64,000 nt of DNA, taken from positions 1 to 64,000 of the forward strand of contig DATKTO010000026.1 of NCBI GenBank assembly GCA_035531075.1, written 5' to 3'. The notes below the pieces were generated by a model that ran no database searches, was not told where the DNA came from, and saw only the letters and a program-made list of their open reading frames with translations. Positions 24,115 through 32,984 of the stretch are shown here, piece after piece. Position 1 is the stretch's first letter. Every line of letters starts with the position of its first letter. This stretch comes from 39-52-133 sp035531075 (GTDB taxonomy: Bacteria; Pseudomonadota; Gammaproteobacteria; Burkholderiales; Gallionellaceae). The translations under genes and the position numbers were made by a program.

Positions 24115-24847
24115 TGCAAACTCCTTTCTTATAGACGGATAACTTATCTCCATGATTTCTTTACGTCTGTCCCAGCCTTCATGCCTGCCTCAACTTGACC
24201 GGGGCAAATCGCAGGCAATTTCTGCAGTTCCTATTTTAGCGGCGCTGCGGAGCGCCGTCATCCGGCCCGAGTCGCTCCTGGATTCCAGGCTGGCGAGGCC
24301 AAGCCTGCTCGCGATGCTGCGCGCGGGTTCGGGCTCCACAATCGTCGCCGGCGGAATCGTAACCTGCTGCTTGTAGTCCAGCTGCAGCAGGCGCCTGCTG
24401 CAGCCCGGTCGGCACGCGTTCGTTTTTGTGGAGGTTTAGGGGAGCGCTGTTCGAGTGGAACTACTGCTCAGGAAATTCCTTATTTCAAATTTCTCTGCTT
24501 GCTTTTTACTCTCAGCAATCAATATTGAAAATAAATTATTAAGGGTCATCGATAACCCGCGCGCTATAAAAAAATAAAGAATTGTTTGTAGTTGATAAGT
24601 TTCTTGTTATGGTAAGTAAACAATTCCAGCCAATAAATTTCAAGGCATCCATTGATTTTGTGATGACAGGGATAGATATATTAAGACGGGATGGATGAAA
24701 ACTCTTAATGAAGAATTATCGGTATTTTTGGCCACATCGTTTTAAATATTCATAAAATTCCCCGTCTCTTCGCGGCATTTTTCTGGACTGTGGGATGCGA
24801 TAAAAAGTTGTCGGCGATTCCGGAACTGTCCGGGGATAAAGGGGTTT
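24115..24847. other. Long intergenic region before the EPS locus
   Basis: About 730 bases. The left part (24160-24420) is GC-rich; on the minus strand it can be read as LLQLDYKQQVTIPPATIVEP, possibly a worn coding remnant, but I cannot assign it. It contains a 24-bp perfect palindrome (listed apart). From 24480 the base composition turns strongly AT-rich, as in much of the EPS locus that follows; an inverted repeat GAATTGTTT (24579-24587) / AAACAATTC (24618-24626) lies in the presumed promoter region of the first EPS gene. Confidence 0.45.
24381..24404. repeat. 24-bp perfect palindrome
   Basis: GCTGCAGCAGGC followed immediately by its exact reverse complement, no spacer. It lies at the border between GC-rich and AT-rich DNA. 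No T run follows, so it is not a simple terminator; it may be a protein-binding site, a recombination site or a leftover of a mobile element. Confidence 0.6.
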
Positions 24848-25822
24848 ATGTTCAATAAAGACGTACTCAAGCTGGATGTCGCTGCTGAAGTAGATCGTAT
24901 CACCACAATCCTTCGTGAGCAGGTTCTCGGTCAACTTCACCGTCGCGGTGCGGTCGTCGGTATCTCCGGCGGCATTGATAGTTCTGTGGTGGCCGCGCTG
25001 TGCGCGCGCGCATTTGGCACGGAGAAGGTCCTGGGGCTTTTTATGCCCGAACACCACTCTTCGGATGATGCAATCTTGCTCGGCCGGATGCTGACTGAGC
25101 ACTTCGGGATTGAAGCCATCGTCGAAAACATTGCTCCCGCCCTCGAAGGGCTGGGTTGCTACGAGCGTCAGGCAGAGGCCATCCGCACAGTGGTTCCCGA
25201 ATACGGTGACGACTGGAAATGCAAGCTGGTATTGCCGTCCATTCTCGAAGGTGAACGCCTGAATATCACGCGGCTCACAGTGCAAAGCCCCACGGGTGAA
25301 GTTTCCACCGTGCGGCTACCGTTTGGTGCCTACTTGCAGATCATCGCCGCGACAAACTACAAGCAGCGAGTGCGCAAGATGACAGAGTACTACCACGCGG
25401 ATCGCCTGCACTATGCCGTTTCAGGTACGCCAAACCGTCTTGAGTATGATCAGGGGTTCTTCGTTAAGCAAGGTGATGGAAGCGCGGACTTTAAACCCAT
25501 TGCCCATCTTTACAAAACACAGGTCTACCAATTGGCAGAGTATCTGGGCGTGCCTGAAGAAATTCGCCGCCGCCCACCCACCACGGACACTTTCTCAATG
25601 CCACAAACTCAGGAGGAGTTCTACTTCGCCCTACCCTACGACCGTATGGATCTCTGCCTCTATGCAGTGAACAACGGCGTTTCTGCCGAGGAGACCGCGC
25701 CTGTGGTCGGCATTACAACTGCCCAAGTAGCGCGAGTCTTCAAGGACATTGAAGCAAAACGGCGCGCAACACAATATCTCCACATGCGCCCCCTGCTTGT
25801 TGCACCTGTCATGGAGGCCTGA
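24848..25822 (+). CDS. NAD-synthase-like ATP-dependent ligase (NadE family), EPS-linked paralogue
   Basis: 324 residues, with AAAGGGG before ATG 24848. The adenine-nucleotide alpha-hydrolase P-loop is VGISGGIDSS (38-46). The region KQRVRKMTEYYHADRLHYAV, then SGTPNRLEYDQGFFVKQGDG and DFKPIAHLYKTQVYQLAEYL follows the NadE core. The N-terminal nitrilase (glutaminase) domain of long NadE enzymes is absent. It is the first gene of an operon with AsnB, an AMP-ligase and a methyltransferase 5 bases behind, so I infer that it aminates a carboxylate in polysaccharide decoration rather than making NAD. NAD synthesis cannot be ruled out. Confidence 0.75.
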   Translation: MFNKDVLKLDVAAEVDRITTILREQVLGQLHRRGAVVGISGGIDSSVVAALCARAFGTEKVLGLFMPEHHSSDDAILLGRMLTEHFGIEAIVENIAPALEGLGCYERQAEAIRTVVPEYGDDWKCKLVLPSILEGERLNITRLTVQSPTGEVSTVRLPFGAYLQIIAATNYKQRVRKMTEYYHADRLHYAVSGTPNRLEYDQGFFVKQGDGSADFKPIAHLYKTQVYQLAEYLGVPEEIRRRPPTTDTFSMPQTQEEFYFALPYDRMDLCLYAVNNGVSAEETAPVVGITTAQVARVFKDIEAKRRATQYLHMRPLLVAPVMEA

Positions 25823-25827
25823 AGGCA

Positions 25828-27843
25828 ATGTGCGGAATCGCCGGGATCGTTGGACTTAGCGCAGGATCGGAATCACCGGACCGTGAAGCACTGGTTCGCA
25901 TGGCCAGCGCACTCTATCATCGCGGCCCGGATGAATTTGGTGTGTATCGCGATGATCGCGCAGGCCTCGCGCATGCGCGTCTGTCCATCATCGATCTCGC
26001 AACTGGCCAGCAGCCCATGGCTGACGAAGGCGATACAGCATGGATTGTATTCAACGGCGAGATATTCAATTACGTGGAACTGCGCGAGGAGCTGGTTGCA
26101 CTCGGCCACCATTTCCGTACCCGTAGTGATACCGAGGTTATCGTTCATGCCTATCGCGCCTGGGGTGATGCCGCTTTCGAGCGCTTGAACGGGCAGTGGG
26201 CCTTGGCGCTGTGGGACTCAGTGGTCAAGCGCCTAGTACTCTCCCGCGACAGGCTGGGAATTTGTCCGCTGCATATTTGCGAACATGCCGGTCATCTCTA
26301 TTTTGCCAGCGAAGTCAAAGCCATTTTCGCGGCGAATGCAAACATCCCGCGGGCCTTTGATCCAATCGGCATCTCCCAGACCTTTACCTTCTGGACCATC
26401 GTACCACCGCAAAGCGTGTTTCAAGGCGTGACCGAACTCGAACCGGGTCATGTTCGCACCTACGAAAACGGAACTGTCTGCGACCACGCTTATTGGACTG
26501 CACGTTATCCCGTACCTGGTGATACGCGCAACAAGTTTGAGGGGTCTCTTGAGGACGCGGTCAAACAGGTGCGCAGTGCGCTGGCAAACGCCACATCACT
26601 GCGCATGCTTCGCGCTGATGTGCCGGTCGGATGCTATCTTTCCGGTGGGCTGGACAGTTCTTTGATCGCCGCGTTTGGGCGACAATTTGCAGGCGATAGC
26701 TTCCAAACCTTTTCGCTAAGTTTTGAAGATGCCGAATACGACGAGACGGTTTACCAGCACTTGATGGTGAAGATGCTGGGTAGCGATCATCACGAGGTCG
26801 TTGTTACGCGCAGCGACATCGCGAAAGTGTTTCCAGAAGTGATCTATCATACCGAGCGCCCGATTCTGAGAACTGCCCCTGCGCCACTGTTCCTTCTGTC
26901 CAAGCTCGTGCGAAATAACGGCGTCAAGGTCGTGCTCACGGGCGAAGGTGCCGATGAAATGTTTGCCGGCTACGACATCTTCCGTGAAGGGAAAGTGCGC
27001 CGTTTCTGGGGGCGGCAGCCGGCATCCGCGTGGCGCCCGCGGCTGCTTGAACGGCTTTACCCCTATCTCGCGCGCTCGCCGGTTTCGCAGCAGGCGATGG
27101 CGCGACAATTCTTCGGGCGCAACATCGCAGCCTATCGTAAGCCCGGTTTTGCACACGACACGCGCTGGCACACCACAGGCGCATTAAAGCGGATATTTTC
27201 AAAAGATATGCAGGCAGCTAACGCAGGCCGCGATGTGATCAGCGAACTGCTTGCAAACATCCATGTCAATTTCTCGCAATGGAGCCACCTTGCGCAGGAT
27301 CAGCACCTAGAAATCCGCACGCTGTTATCGGGCTACCTGCTTTCTTCGCAAGGGGACCGTATGCTCATGGCTAACTCCCTGGAGGGGCGTTTCCCCTTCC
27401 TCGATAAGAATGTTGTCACTCTCGCGGATTCACTCCCGTCAGCCTACAAGCTGCGCGTGCTGGACGAAAAGCATGTGGTGAAGCGCGCCGCAGAGGCTAT
27501 TGTGCCACGCGAGATCCTCGCGCGGAAAAAGCAGCCCTATCGCGCGCCGGACGCACTCTCCTTCGTTGCCGGGAACGCGCCGGACTACATCGATGAAGTG
27601 CTTTCAGAGCCAGCGTTGCGGGATGCTAACGTGTTCGAGCCGCAGGCCGTCGCGCAGCTGTTGCGCAAATGCCGCGCACGCGGCACAGATGGTCAGTTAT
27701 CAAACTTCGACAACATGGCGCTGGTAGGCGTGCTGTCGACGCAACTGCTGCACCGGCAATTCATTGCGGGCCGACCCGATGGCAGCCGTGCCATTGAGCT
27801 GCGCACTGACGTTGACAAATCATCAAGCCCGGGGAGGCACTGA
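25828..27843 (+). CDS. asnB: AsnB-family glutamine-dependent amidotransferase
   Basis: 671 residues. Cys2 (MCGIAGIVG) is the glutaminase nucleophile of the N-terminal Ntn domain (to about residue 200, with RGPDEFGVY, ARLSIIDLATGQQPM, FNGEIFNY). The synthetase half has the ATP loop CYLSGGLDSSLIAA and TGEGADEMFAGYD. Ends with an unusually basic stretch after NFDNMALVGVLST. It would release ammonia from glutamine and couple it to a carboxyl group. It is a few residues longer than AsnB of E. coli and lies 5 bases after the NadE-like gene, indicating one operon. Such AsnB paralogues form uronamides or other amides in surface polysaccharides. Confidence 0.88.
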   Translation: MCGIAGIVGLSAGSESPDREALVRMASALYHRGPDEFGVYRDDRAGLAHARLSIIDLATGQQPMADEGDTAWIVFNGEIFNYVELREELVALGHHFRTRSDTEVIVHAYRAWGDAAFERLNGQWALALWDSVVKRLVLSRDRLGICPLHICEHAGHLYFASEVKAIFAANANIPRAFDPIGISQTFTFWTIVPPQSVFQGVTELEPGHVRTYENGTVCDHAYWTARYPVPGDTRNKFEGSLEDAVKQVRSALANATSLRMLRADVPVGCYLSGGLDSSLIAAFGRQFAGDSFQTFSLSFEDAEYDETVYQHLMVKMLGSDHHEVVVTRSDIAKVFPEVIYHTERPILRTAPAPLFLLSKLVRNNGVKVVLTGEGADEMFAGYDIFREGKVRRFWGRQPASAWRPRLLERLYPYLARSPVSQQAMARQFFGRNIAAYRKPGFAHDTRWHTTGALKRIFSKDMQAANAGRDVISELLANIHVNFSQWSHLAQDQHLEIRTLLSGYLLSSQGDRMLMANSLEGRFPFLDKNVVTLADSLPSAYKLRVLDEKHVVKRAAEAIVPREILARKKQPYRAPDALSFVAGNAPDYIDEVLSEPALRDANVFEPQAVAQLLRKCRARGTDGQLSNFDNMALVGVLSTQLLHRQFIAGRPDGSRAIELRTDVDKSSSPGRH

Positions 27844-27844
27844 G

Positions 27845-29410
27845 ATGCAAATCATACAAGGTCCCGTGCCGCTATTACACGACTACCTGATCCAGTCAGC
27901 CAGCGAATTATCCGCAAAAATTGCCCTGGTCTGCATGAAACAGCATCTTACCTATGGCGATCTCGACAGCCGCTCGAACGCGCTTGCGCACAGCCTGGTC
28001 GCGGCCGGTGTCGAACGCGGCGATAGGGTCGTGGTGTTCGCCGATAACACCATTGAGACCGTTATCTCCTTCTGGGCGGTGCTCAAGGCAAACGCCGTTG
28101 TGTCCATCATCAACCCGCTGACCAAGAGTGACAAGCTCAGTTATCTGCTCGAAGACTGCCGGCCAGCCGCGCTTATCACGGATGCGCACATCCATTCTGT
28201 ATTTTCCGAACCCGCGCGGGATTGCTCTCACCTGCGGCGCGTCATCGTCTCAGGTGCCATTGATGACGCGAAACTCGCAGAACTTCCCGGTGCACAGCGC
28301 TGGGATGACGCCATCGCAGCCGGCGACAACTCTGCCCCGCCCGCACGAACATGCATTGATATTGATCTCGCTGCGATCATTTACACTTCGGGATCCACGG
28401 GCGAACCCAAGGGCGTGATGCTTACCCATCACAACATGCTCACGGCATGCACCTCGATCGCGACTTATCTCGAACTGCAGGAAGACGAGGTGATCCTGGG
28501 GGTGCTGCCGCTCTCATTCGACTATGGCCTGTACCAGATGATCATGGCGTTCCGCACCGGCGCACGCCTCGTGCTTGAACGTTCCTTTACCTTTCCGGCG
28601 CAGATACTCAATCTGATGGTTAACGAGGGGGTAACCGGTTTCCCGGGTGTGCCAACCATCTTCTCAATCCTCGCGGAACTCAAATCCCTCAAGGACTACG
28701 ATCTGTCCAAGATCCGCTACGTGACCAACACCGCTGCGGCTTTGCCGGTTAAACACATCCTGATGCTCAAGGATATTTTTCCGACTGCGCGCATCTATTC
28801 GATGTACGGCCTTACCGAGTGCAAACGCTGCACTTACCTGCCACCGCAGGATATTGAGCGGAAACCTGCTAGCGTCGGCATCGCGATCCCGAATACCGAG
28901 ATGTGGATTGTGGATGAGGACGGCAACAGGGTTGCCCCGGGGATCGTGGGCCAGCTGGTCATACGCGGCGCTACCGTAATGAAGGGGTATTGGGAAAAAC
29001 CCGAGGCCACGGCCCAAAAGCTCAAGCCCGGCCCGGTTCCCGGCGAACATGTTCTGTACACGGGTGATTATTGCAGGCTGGACGATGAAGGCTATCTCTA
29101 TTTCGTTGGACGTATGGATGACATTATCAAGTCGCGCGGCGAGAAGGTGGCGCCGAAAGAAGTGGAAAACATGCTGATGAATATTCCAGGTGTGAAGGAA
29201 GCCGCAGTCATCGGCGTGCCGGACGATATCCTGGGTCAGGCGGTCAAGGCATTCGTTGTCCTTGAGGAAAGTATCTCGCTAAGCGAAAAACAACTGCAGA
29301 AGGAGTGCCAGAGATTGCTGGAAAATTTCATGGTTCCAAAGCACATCGTCCTGGTGCCATGTTTGCCCAAGACGGATACCGGAAAAATCAAGAAAATGGA
29401 GTTGTCATGA
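27845..29410 (+). CDS. AMP-forming acyl/aminoacyl ligase (ANL superfamily)
   Basis: 521 residues from ATG 27845, one base after the asnB stop with GGGGAGG upstream. All ANL signatures are there: AIIYTSGSTGEPKGVMLTHHN (P-loop region), YGLTECKRC, LYTGDYCRLDDEGYLYFVGR, hinge DDIIKSRGEKVAPKEVE, and the catalytic lysine in KTDTGKIKKM at the end. It activates a carboxylic acid with ATP and probably loads it on the acyl carrier protein encoded at 31.7 kb. Similar ligases occur in exosortase-A-type EPS clusters. Substrate unknown. Confidence 0.88.
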   Translation: MQIIQGPVPLLHDYLIQSASELSAKIALVCMKQHLTYGDLDSRSNALAHSLVAAGVERGDRVVVFADNTIETVISFWAVLKANAVVSIINPLTKSDKLSYLLEDCRPAALITDAHIHSVFSEPARDCSHLRRVIVSGAIDDAKLAELPGAQRWDDAIAAGDNSAPPARTCIDIDLAAIIYTSGSTGEPKGVMLTHHNMLTACTSIATYLELQEDEVILGVLPLSFDYGLYQMIMAFRTGARLVLERSFTFPAQILNLMVNEGVTGFPGVPTIFSILAELKSLKDYDLSKIRYVTNTAAALPVKHILMLKDIFPTARIYSMYGLTECKRCTYLPPQDIERKPASVGIAIPNTEMWIVDEDGNRVAPGIVGQLVIRGATVMKGYWEKPEATAQKLKPGPVPGEHVLYTGDYCRLDDEGYLYFVGRMDDIIKSRGEKVAPKEVENMLMNIPGVKEAAVIGVPDDILGQAVKAFVVLEESISLSEKQLQKECQRLLENFMVPKHIVLVPCLPKTDTGKIKKMELS

Positions 29411-30237
29411 CCACTTTACTCAATGAAATAACTTACTTCCTTCAGCGAGGTGGTATTGCTGGCGCAAGCGCAGAAGCAGCACGTATTGTGCAAGCTGCCA
29501 AAGCGGCATCGCCATCTGATCATACTGGTGCCGCATGTGCCATGGCAGAGCGTCGTGTAGCAGGTGCACCACTCGCCTACGTGATCGGCCATGAGGTGTT
29601 CATGGGTGTAGACCTCATAGTTGCCGAAGGTGCACTCGCACCTCGGGAGGAGACCGAGCTCCTTGGCAAGACAGCGCTCAATACGCTTCGCTCATCGGGA
29701 ACAGACGCCCCCCGGGTTATCGACATGTGTTGCGGATCAGGTAACCTCGCCTGTGCAATTGCGCATCACATGCCAAGCGCCCAAGTGTGGGCAAGCGACC
29801 TTACCGACGGCTGCATTGCGGTCACGCGCCGCAACGTCGAGCATGTGGGCGTTTCCGACCGTGTTGTTGTCGCCCAAGGCGACCTCTTCGCCGGACTGGC
29901 GGGGTTGCGCCTCGAAGGTTCCATTGACGCCGTTATCTGCAATCCTCCCTATATATCCCAAGGCAAACTCGCAACCGACCGCGCCAACCTGCTTGAACAC
30001 GAGCCGCGCGAAGCCTTTGACGGAGGGCCCTATGGGCTCAGCATCCAGCAGCGCGTTATCAAGGAGGCGCTCCCCTTCTTGCATCCAGGCGGTGTCCTTC
30101 TCTTCGAAATAGGGCTCGGGCAGGAGCGTCAGGTCCGGATGCTCTTCGACAGAATAAAAGTTTACGAGGACATCCGGTTAATCGCAAACCCCGCAGGCGA
30201 TATACGCGTTGTGTCTGGGCGCAAGCGTTCAGATTGA
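29407..30237 (+). CDS. PrmC/HemK-like N-methyltransferase
   Basis: 276 residues; ATG 29407 overlaps the ligase stop as ATGA. PLAYVIGHEVFMGVDLIVAE and GALAPREETELL match the PrmC N-terminal and linker signature, VIDMCCGSGNLACAIAH is the S-adenosylmethionine loop, and VICNPPYIS is the N-P-P-Y motif that in PrmC binds a glutamine amide. PrmC itself methylates release factors; this copy is in a polysaccharide operon beside two amide-forming enzymes, which suggests that it methylates an amide nitrogen of the decoration. The NPPY logic is family knowledge; the target is inference. Confidence 0.78.
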   Translation: MTTLLNEITYFLQRGGIAGASAEAARIVQAAKAASPSDHTGAACAMAERRVAGAPLAYVIGHEVFMGVDLIVAEGALAPREETELLGKTALNTLRSSGTDAPRVIDMCCGSGNLACAIAHHMPSAQVWASDLTDGCIAVTRRNVEHVGVSDRVVVAQGDLFAGLAGLRLEGSIDAVICNPPYISQGKLATDRANLLEHEPREAFDGGPYGLSIQQRVIKEALPFLHPGGVLLFEIGLGQERQVRMLFDRIKVYEDIRLIANPAGDIRVVSGRKRSD

Positions 30238-30308
30238 CATACATAAGAGCTGATATTGGTTAACTAGATGATACACACGCGGCAAATCGCATTTAGCTAT
30301 GGCGTTGT

Positions 30309-30333
30309 CACTCCCTGATGAGGGAGGTTTTTT
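30309..30333 (+). terminator. Rho-independent terminator or attenuator after the methyltransferase gene
   Basis: CTCCCT-gatg-AGGGAG, then GTTTTTT. Perfect 6-bp GC-rich stem and a six-T run. It sits 70 bases after the methyltransferase stop and only 18 bases before the start of the next glycosyltransferase gene, so it either ends the first operon or attenuates the second. Confidence 0.7.
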
Positions 30334-30350
30334 AGCTTGAAGGATACTTT

Positions 30351-31610
30351 ATGGAATACCTCTTAGTCTTAAACGTGCCGTTCTACCGAGTATCTGCAAA
30401 CGAGTTTGCCTGTGAATCGGCTTTTGCCGGCCATCTCCGAGTGCTTCTTCATCGTATTCCAGTGCAATATGATGCAATCCGCGTCTGTGGCCCATCTATG
30501 CCAGCGGAAGACTATCAGCGTGACAAGGGACATTTAGGTCACATTCAGGAGCAGCAAGAAAGAATATTTTTGACTGAACTTTACCCCAACAATACTCGCT
30601 ATGTTGAATTTTTAAAATCCTCCGCGTTGAACACATTCAGAAAATTATGGCAGGCAGTATCGCGAGCAGGGCTTGTTCACTCTGGCCCATCGATGAACCT
30701 ATTTCAACCCATCGGAATATTTTCCTTGATTGCTGCAAAATTATTAGGAAAGAAAAGCATTGCAGTTGTCGATATTGATATTAGAAAGGATGTCGAACGC
30801 GCGTATCAACTCGGAATGATCAATAAAATTAGATATCTCATTGAGCGCTTTATTTTCGAGCCGCTAAGACGTCTGCAACTAGGATGGGTGGCACGCAATT
30901 GCTCACTAGTCTTATTTAAAAGTAAATCACTTGTTTCTGACTATGGCAACAAAAAAGATTCAGTTAAAAACTTCTTCGATACATCACATTCGAGTCAACA
31001 CATCATCTCGGAAGCGCGCCTTGCAGAAAAAGTTAATCGTAAACACACCAAAGATCAGCCAATCAGGTGCGTCTATTTTGGCCGATTGGTGGCACGAAAG
31101 GGCATAGATTACTGCGTTAGATCAGTCGTTCAGGCCAGAAAAAACCATAACACAAATATTAGCCTAACAATAATTGGTGATGGTCCCGACAAAGAAAAAT
31201 TGGCTTCACTGATTAAAGAGCAGGAAGCAGAACGATTTATTTTTTTGCAGCCACCGATTCAATTCGGGCCAGAACTCTTTGACACATTATATCGCTTTGA
31301 TATTTTATTAGCCGCCCCGCTCACGGAAGACACTCCGCGCTCAGCATTTGATGGGATGGCAGCGGGAATGGCATTGTGCGCCTACGATACCGACTATTAC
31401 CTAACGCTGGCACAATTCGGCCCCATGGTAAAAGTCAGCCCTTGGCTGAATGTCGAGGCAATGGCAGAAACAATAGCATGTTTTGCAAAAGACCCCGTCG
31501 CGTTGAGAAACGCCCAAATTGATGCGCGAAAGTTTGCGGAAGAAAATACCCAAGAAATTTGGCTGGAGAAAAGGCTTAAGTGGACCGAAAAATTTTGCAG
31601 CCCAGTCTGA
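30351..31610 (+). CDS. Glycosyltransferase family 4 (GT-B fold)
   Basis: 419 residues. The C-terminal half has the GT4 pattern: IRCVYFGRLVARKGIDYCV (start of nucleotide-binding domain), LTIIGDGPDKEKL, and AAPLTEDTPRSAFDGMAAGM, where the usual E-x7-E motif is altered to D/D-type. The N-terminal half is less typical but alpha/beta. No signal or membrane span. It should transfer a sugar from a nucleotide donor to a lipid-linked intermediate at the cytoplasmic membrane face. Codon use is more AT-rich than in the ligase genes before it, suggesting a different origin. Confidence 0.78.
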   Translation: MEYLLVLNVPFYRVSANEFACESAFAGHLRVLLHRIPVQYDAIRVCGPSMPAEDYQRDKGHLGHIQEQQERIFLTELYPNNTRYVEFLKSSALNTFRKLWQAVSRAGLVHSGPSMNLFQPIGIFSLIAAKLLGKKSIAVVDIDIRKDVERAYQLGMINKIRYLIERFIFEPLRRLQLGWVARNCSLVLFKSKSLVSDYGNKKDSVKNFFDTSHSSQHIISEARLAEKVNRKHTKDQPIRCVYFGRLVARKGIDYCVRSVVQARKNHNTNISLTIIGDGPDKEKLASLIKEQEAERFIFLQPPIQFGPELFDTLYRFDILLAAPLTEDTPRSAFDGMAAGMALCAYDTDYYLTLAQFGPMVKVSPWLNVEAMAETIACFAKDPVALRNAQIDARKFAEENTQEIWLEKRLKWTEKFCSPV

Positions 31611-31748
31611 CAGCCATACTTCATTGGATCTACCGTTGTACGCAAACTAGTCGTCCTTGAGACGGCATTTTCAAATTACAAATAAGAGGATTCTGCCCCG
31701 CTGTTCGCTCTGATTAATGAAATTTCAAGATTGAAAGGAAAACTCTAT

Positions 31749-32000
31749 ATGAACATTATTTATATTAAAGACCAGGTTCGCGCTTTCATGACGTCTAATT
31801 TCTATGTGGCAGACCCCTCAATGCTTGAGGGCAGAACATCTCTTCTCGATCGCGGCATCATCGATTCAACAGGTGTTCTCGAGGTGATCTTATTCATCGA
31901 GGATACCTTTGGCATTGAGGTCAAGGACAACGAAATGTTGCCTGACAACCTCGATTCTATCGAGCAGATCGCTAATTTTATCGCCCGCAAGAAGGGCTGA
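31749..32000 (+). CDS. Acyl carrier protein (free-standing, EPS-linked)
   Basis: 83 residues from ATG 31749 with AAAGGA before it (a TTG at 31731 is possible). The phosphopantetheine attachment serine is Ser40 in LLDRGIIDSTGVLEVILFIED, followed by FGIEVKDNEMLPDNLDSIEQ, the ACP helix II-III region. It likely carries the acid activated by the AMP-ligase of this locus until transfer to the sugar. Not the fatty-acid ACP, which has a DSLDTVELVM motif. Confidence 0.85.
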   Translation: MNIIYIKDQVRAFMTSNFYVADPSMLEGRTSLLDRGIIDSTGVLEVILFIEDTFGIEVKDNEMLPDNLDSIEQIANFIARKKG

Positions 32001-32044
32001 GATATGCATAAACACTATGTTACGTTGTTAAATGGGAGGTTTTT

Positions 32045-32872
32045 ATGCTTGGAGTTCATATTGTGACGAGTACCTTGCTCGCCGTTGTCACCTTGGGTGT
32101 AACGGCCGTTGCACACTCTGCTGCCGATGATGAAAATCTTCGAACAGACTTGAAGCGCATCGCGCAACAGCGGATTTTTTTCGGACACCAATCGGTCGGC
32201 GTGAACCTGATCGACGGGATAGAACAGCTTTCCACAATGGCGGGCGTGCCTGTCCGAATCGTCGCCGTAAAAACGGCGAGCGATGTGGGGACAGCGATGA
32301 TCGGGCAGACATTTATTGCCGAGAACGGGCAGCCACTCCAGAAACTTAAGAGTTTCGAGGATGACATGGGATCGAAGCAAACAGGTCTCGACATCGCCCT
32401 CATGAAATTCTGTTATGTTGATTTCACGGCTGAGACAGACGCAAAAGCACTCTTCGCCCGCTACCGCACCACCATCGAAGGCCTCAAAGCGAAGAACCCC
32501 GGCACGGCCTTCGTGCACGTGACCGCACCTCTCACCAGTGAACAAGCCGGGCCAAAGGAATTCCTGAAACGGCTGCTCGGCCGTGGCGGTTCCGTCCAGA
32601 ACGTGCGCCGCGAGGAATATAATTCTCTCCTGCGCAAGACATACCAAGGACGCGAGCCAATCTTTGATCTGGCGCGCGTCGAGTCTATTGCACCGGACGG
32701 AACTGCGGTAACGGTGGAATGGGATGGCATTGTCGCACCAGCGATGGCCTCGGAGTATACAGACGATGGAGGCCACCTGAACTCCGCTGGCAAGCTGCGT
32801 GCCGCGCGTGAGCTCATTTCAGTCCTCGCAGCTATTCCTGTTCGACCAGCGTCCCATGTGCCGGCTCGCTGA
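32045..32872 (+). CDS. Exported SGNH/GDSL-hydrolase-like protein
   Basis: 275 residues with a signal peptide (MLGVHIVTSTLLAVVTLGVTAVAHSAADD) and GGGAGG-type ribosome site. FFGHQSVGVNLIDGI near residue 45 looks like a modified catalytic-serine block (G-H-Q-S-V-G), and DDGGHLNSAGKLRAARELI near the end is the D-x-x-H block of SGNH hydrolases. Middle segments LKAKNPGTAFVHVTAPLT fit the fold. It likely acts in the periplasm on acyl groups of the polysaccharide. The GDSL motif proper is not seen, so enzyme activity is inferred. Confidence 0.6.
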   Translation: MLGVHIVTSTLLAVVTLGVTAVAHSAADDENLRTDLKRIAQQRIFFGHQSVGVNLIDGIEQLSTMAGVPVRIVAVKTASDVGTAMIGQTFIAENGQPLQKLKSFEDDMGSKQTGLDIALMKFCYVDFTAETDAKALFARYRTTIEGLKAKNPGTAFVHVTAPLTSEQAGPKEFLKRLLGRGGSVQNVRREEYNSLLRKTYQGREPIFDLARVESIAPDGTAVTVEWDGIVAPAMASEYTDDGGHLNSAGKLRAARELISVLAAIPVRPASHVPAR

Positions 32873-32894
32873 TATGCTCATTATTCTTTAGACA

Positions 32895-32984
32895 GAGGTC
32901 TTAATGTTCGAAAACCTGCGCCGTGACATTACAACATATGAGGTCTTAATGTTCGAAAACCTGCGTCATGACATTACAACATAT
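32895..32984 (+). repeat. 45-bp tandem duplication around the acetyltransferase start
   Basis: 32895-32939 and 32940-32984 are two copies of a 45-base unit, beginning GAGGTCTTAATGTTCG and ending ACATTACAACATAT, differing only at CGCCG/CGTCA. Each copy carries a ribosome site (GAGGT) and an ATG (32904 and 32949) in the same frame. Confidence 0.9.

Noticed and set aside
24152..24376. 74-codon + strand open frame
   Set aside because: Ser/Leu-rich, no ribosome site, lies in a GC-rich spacer that reads equally openly on the minus strand.
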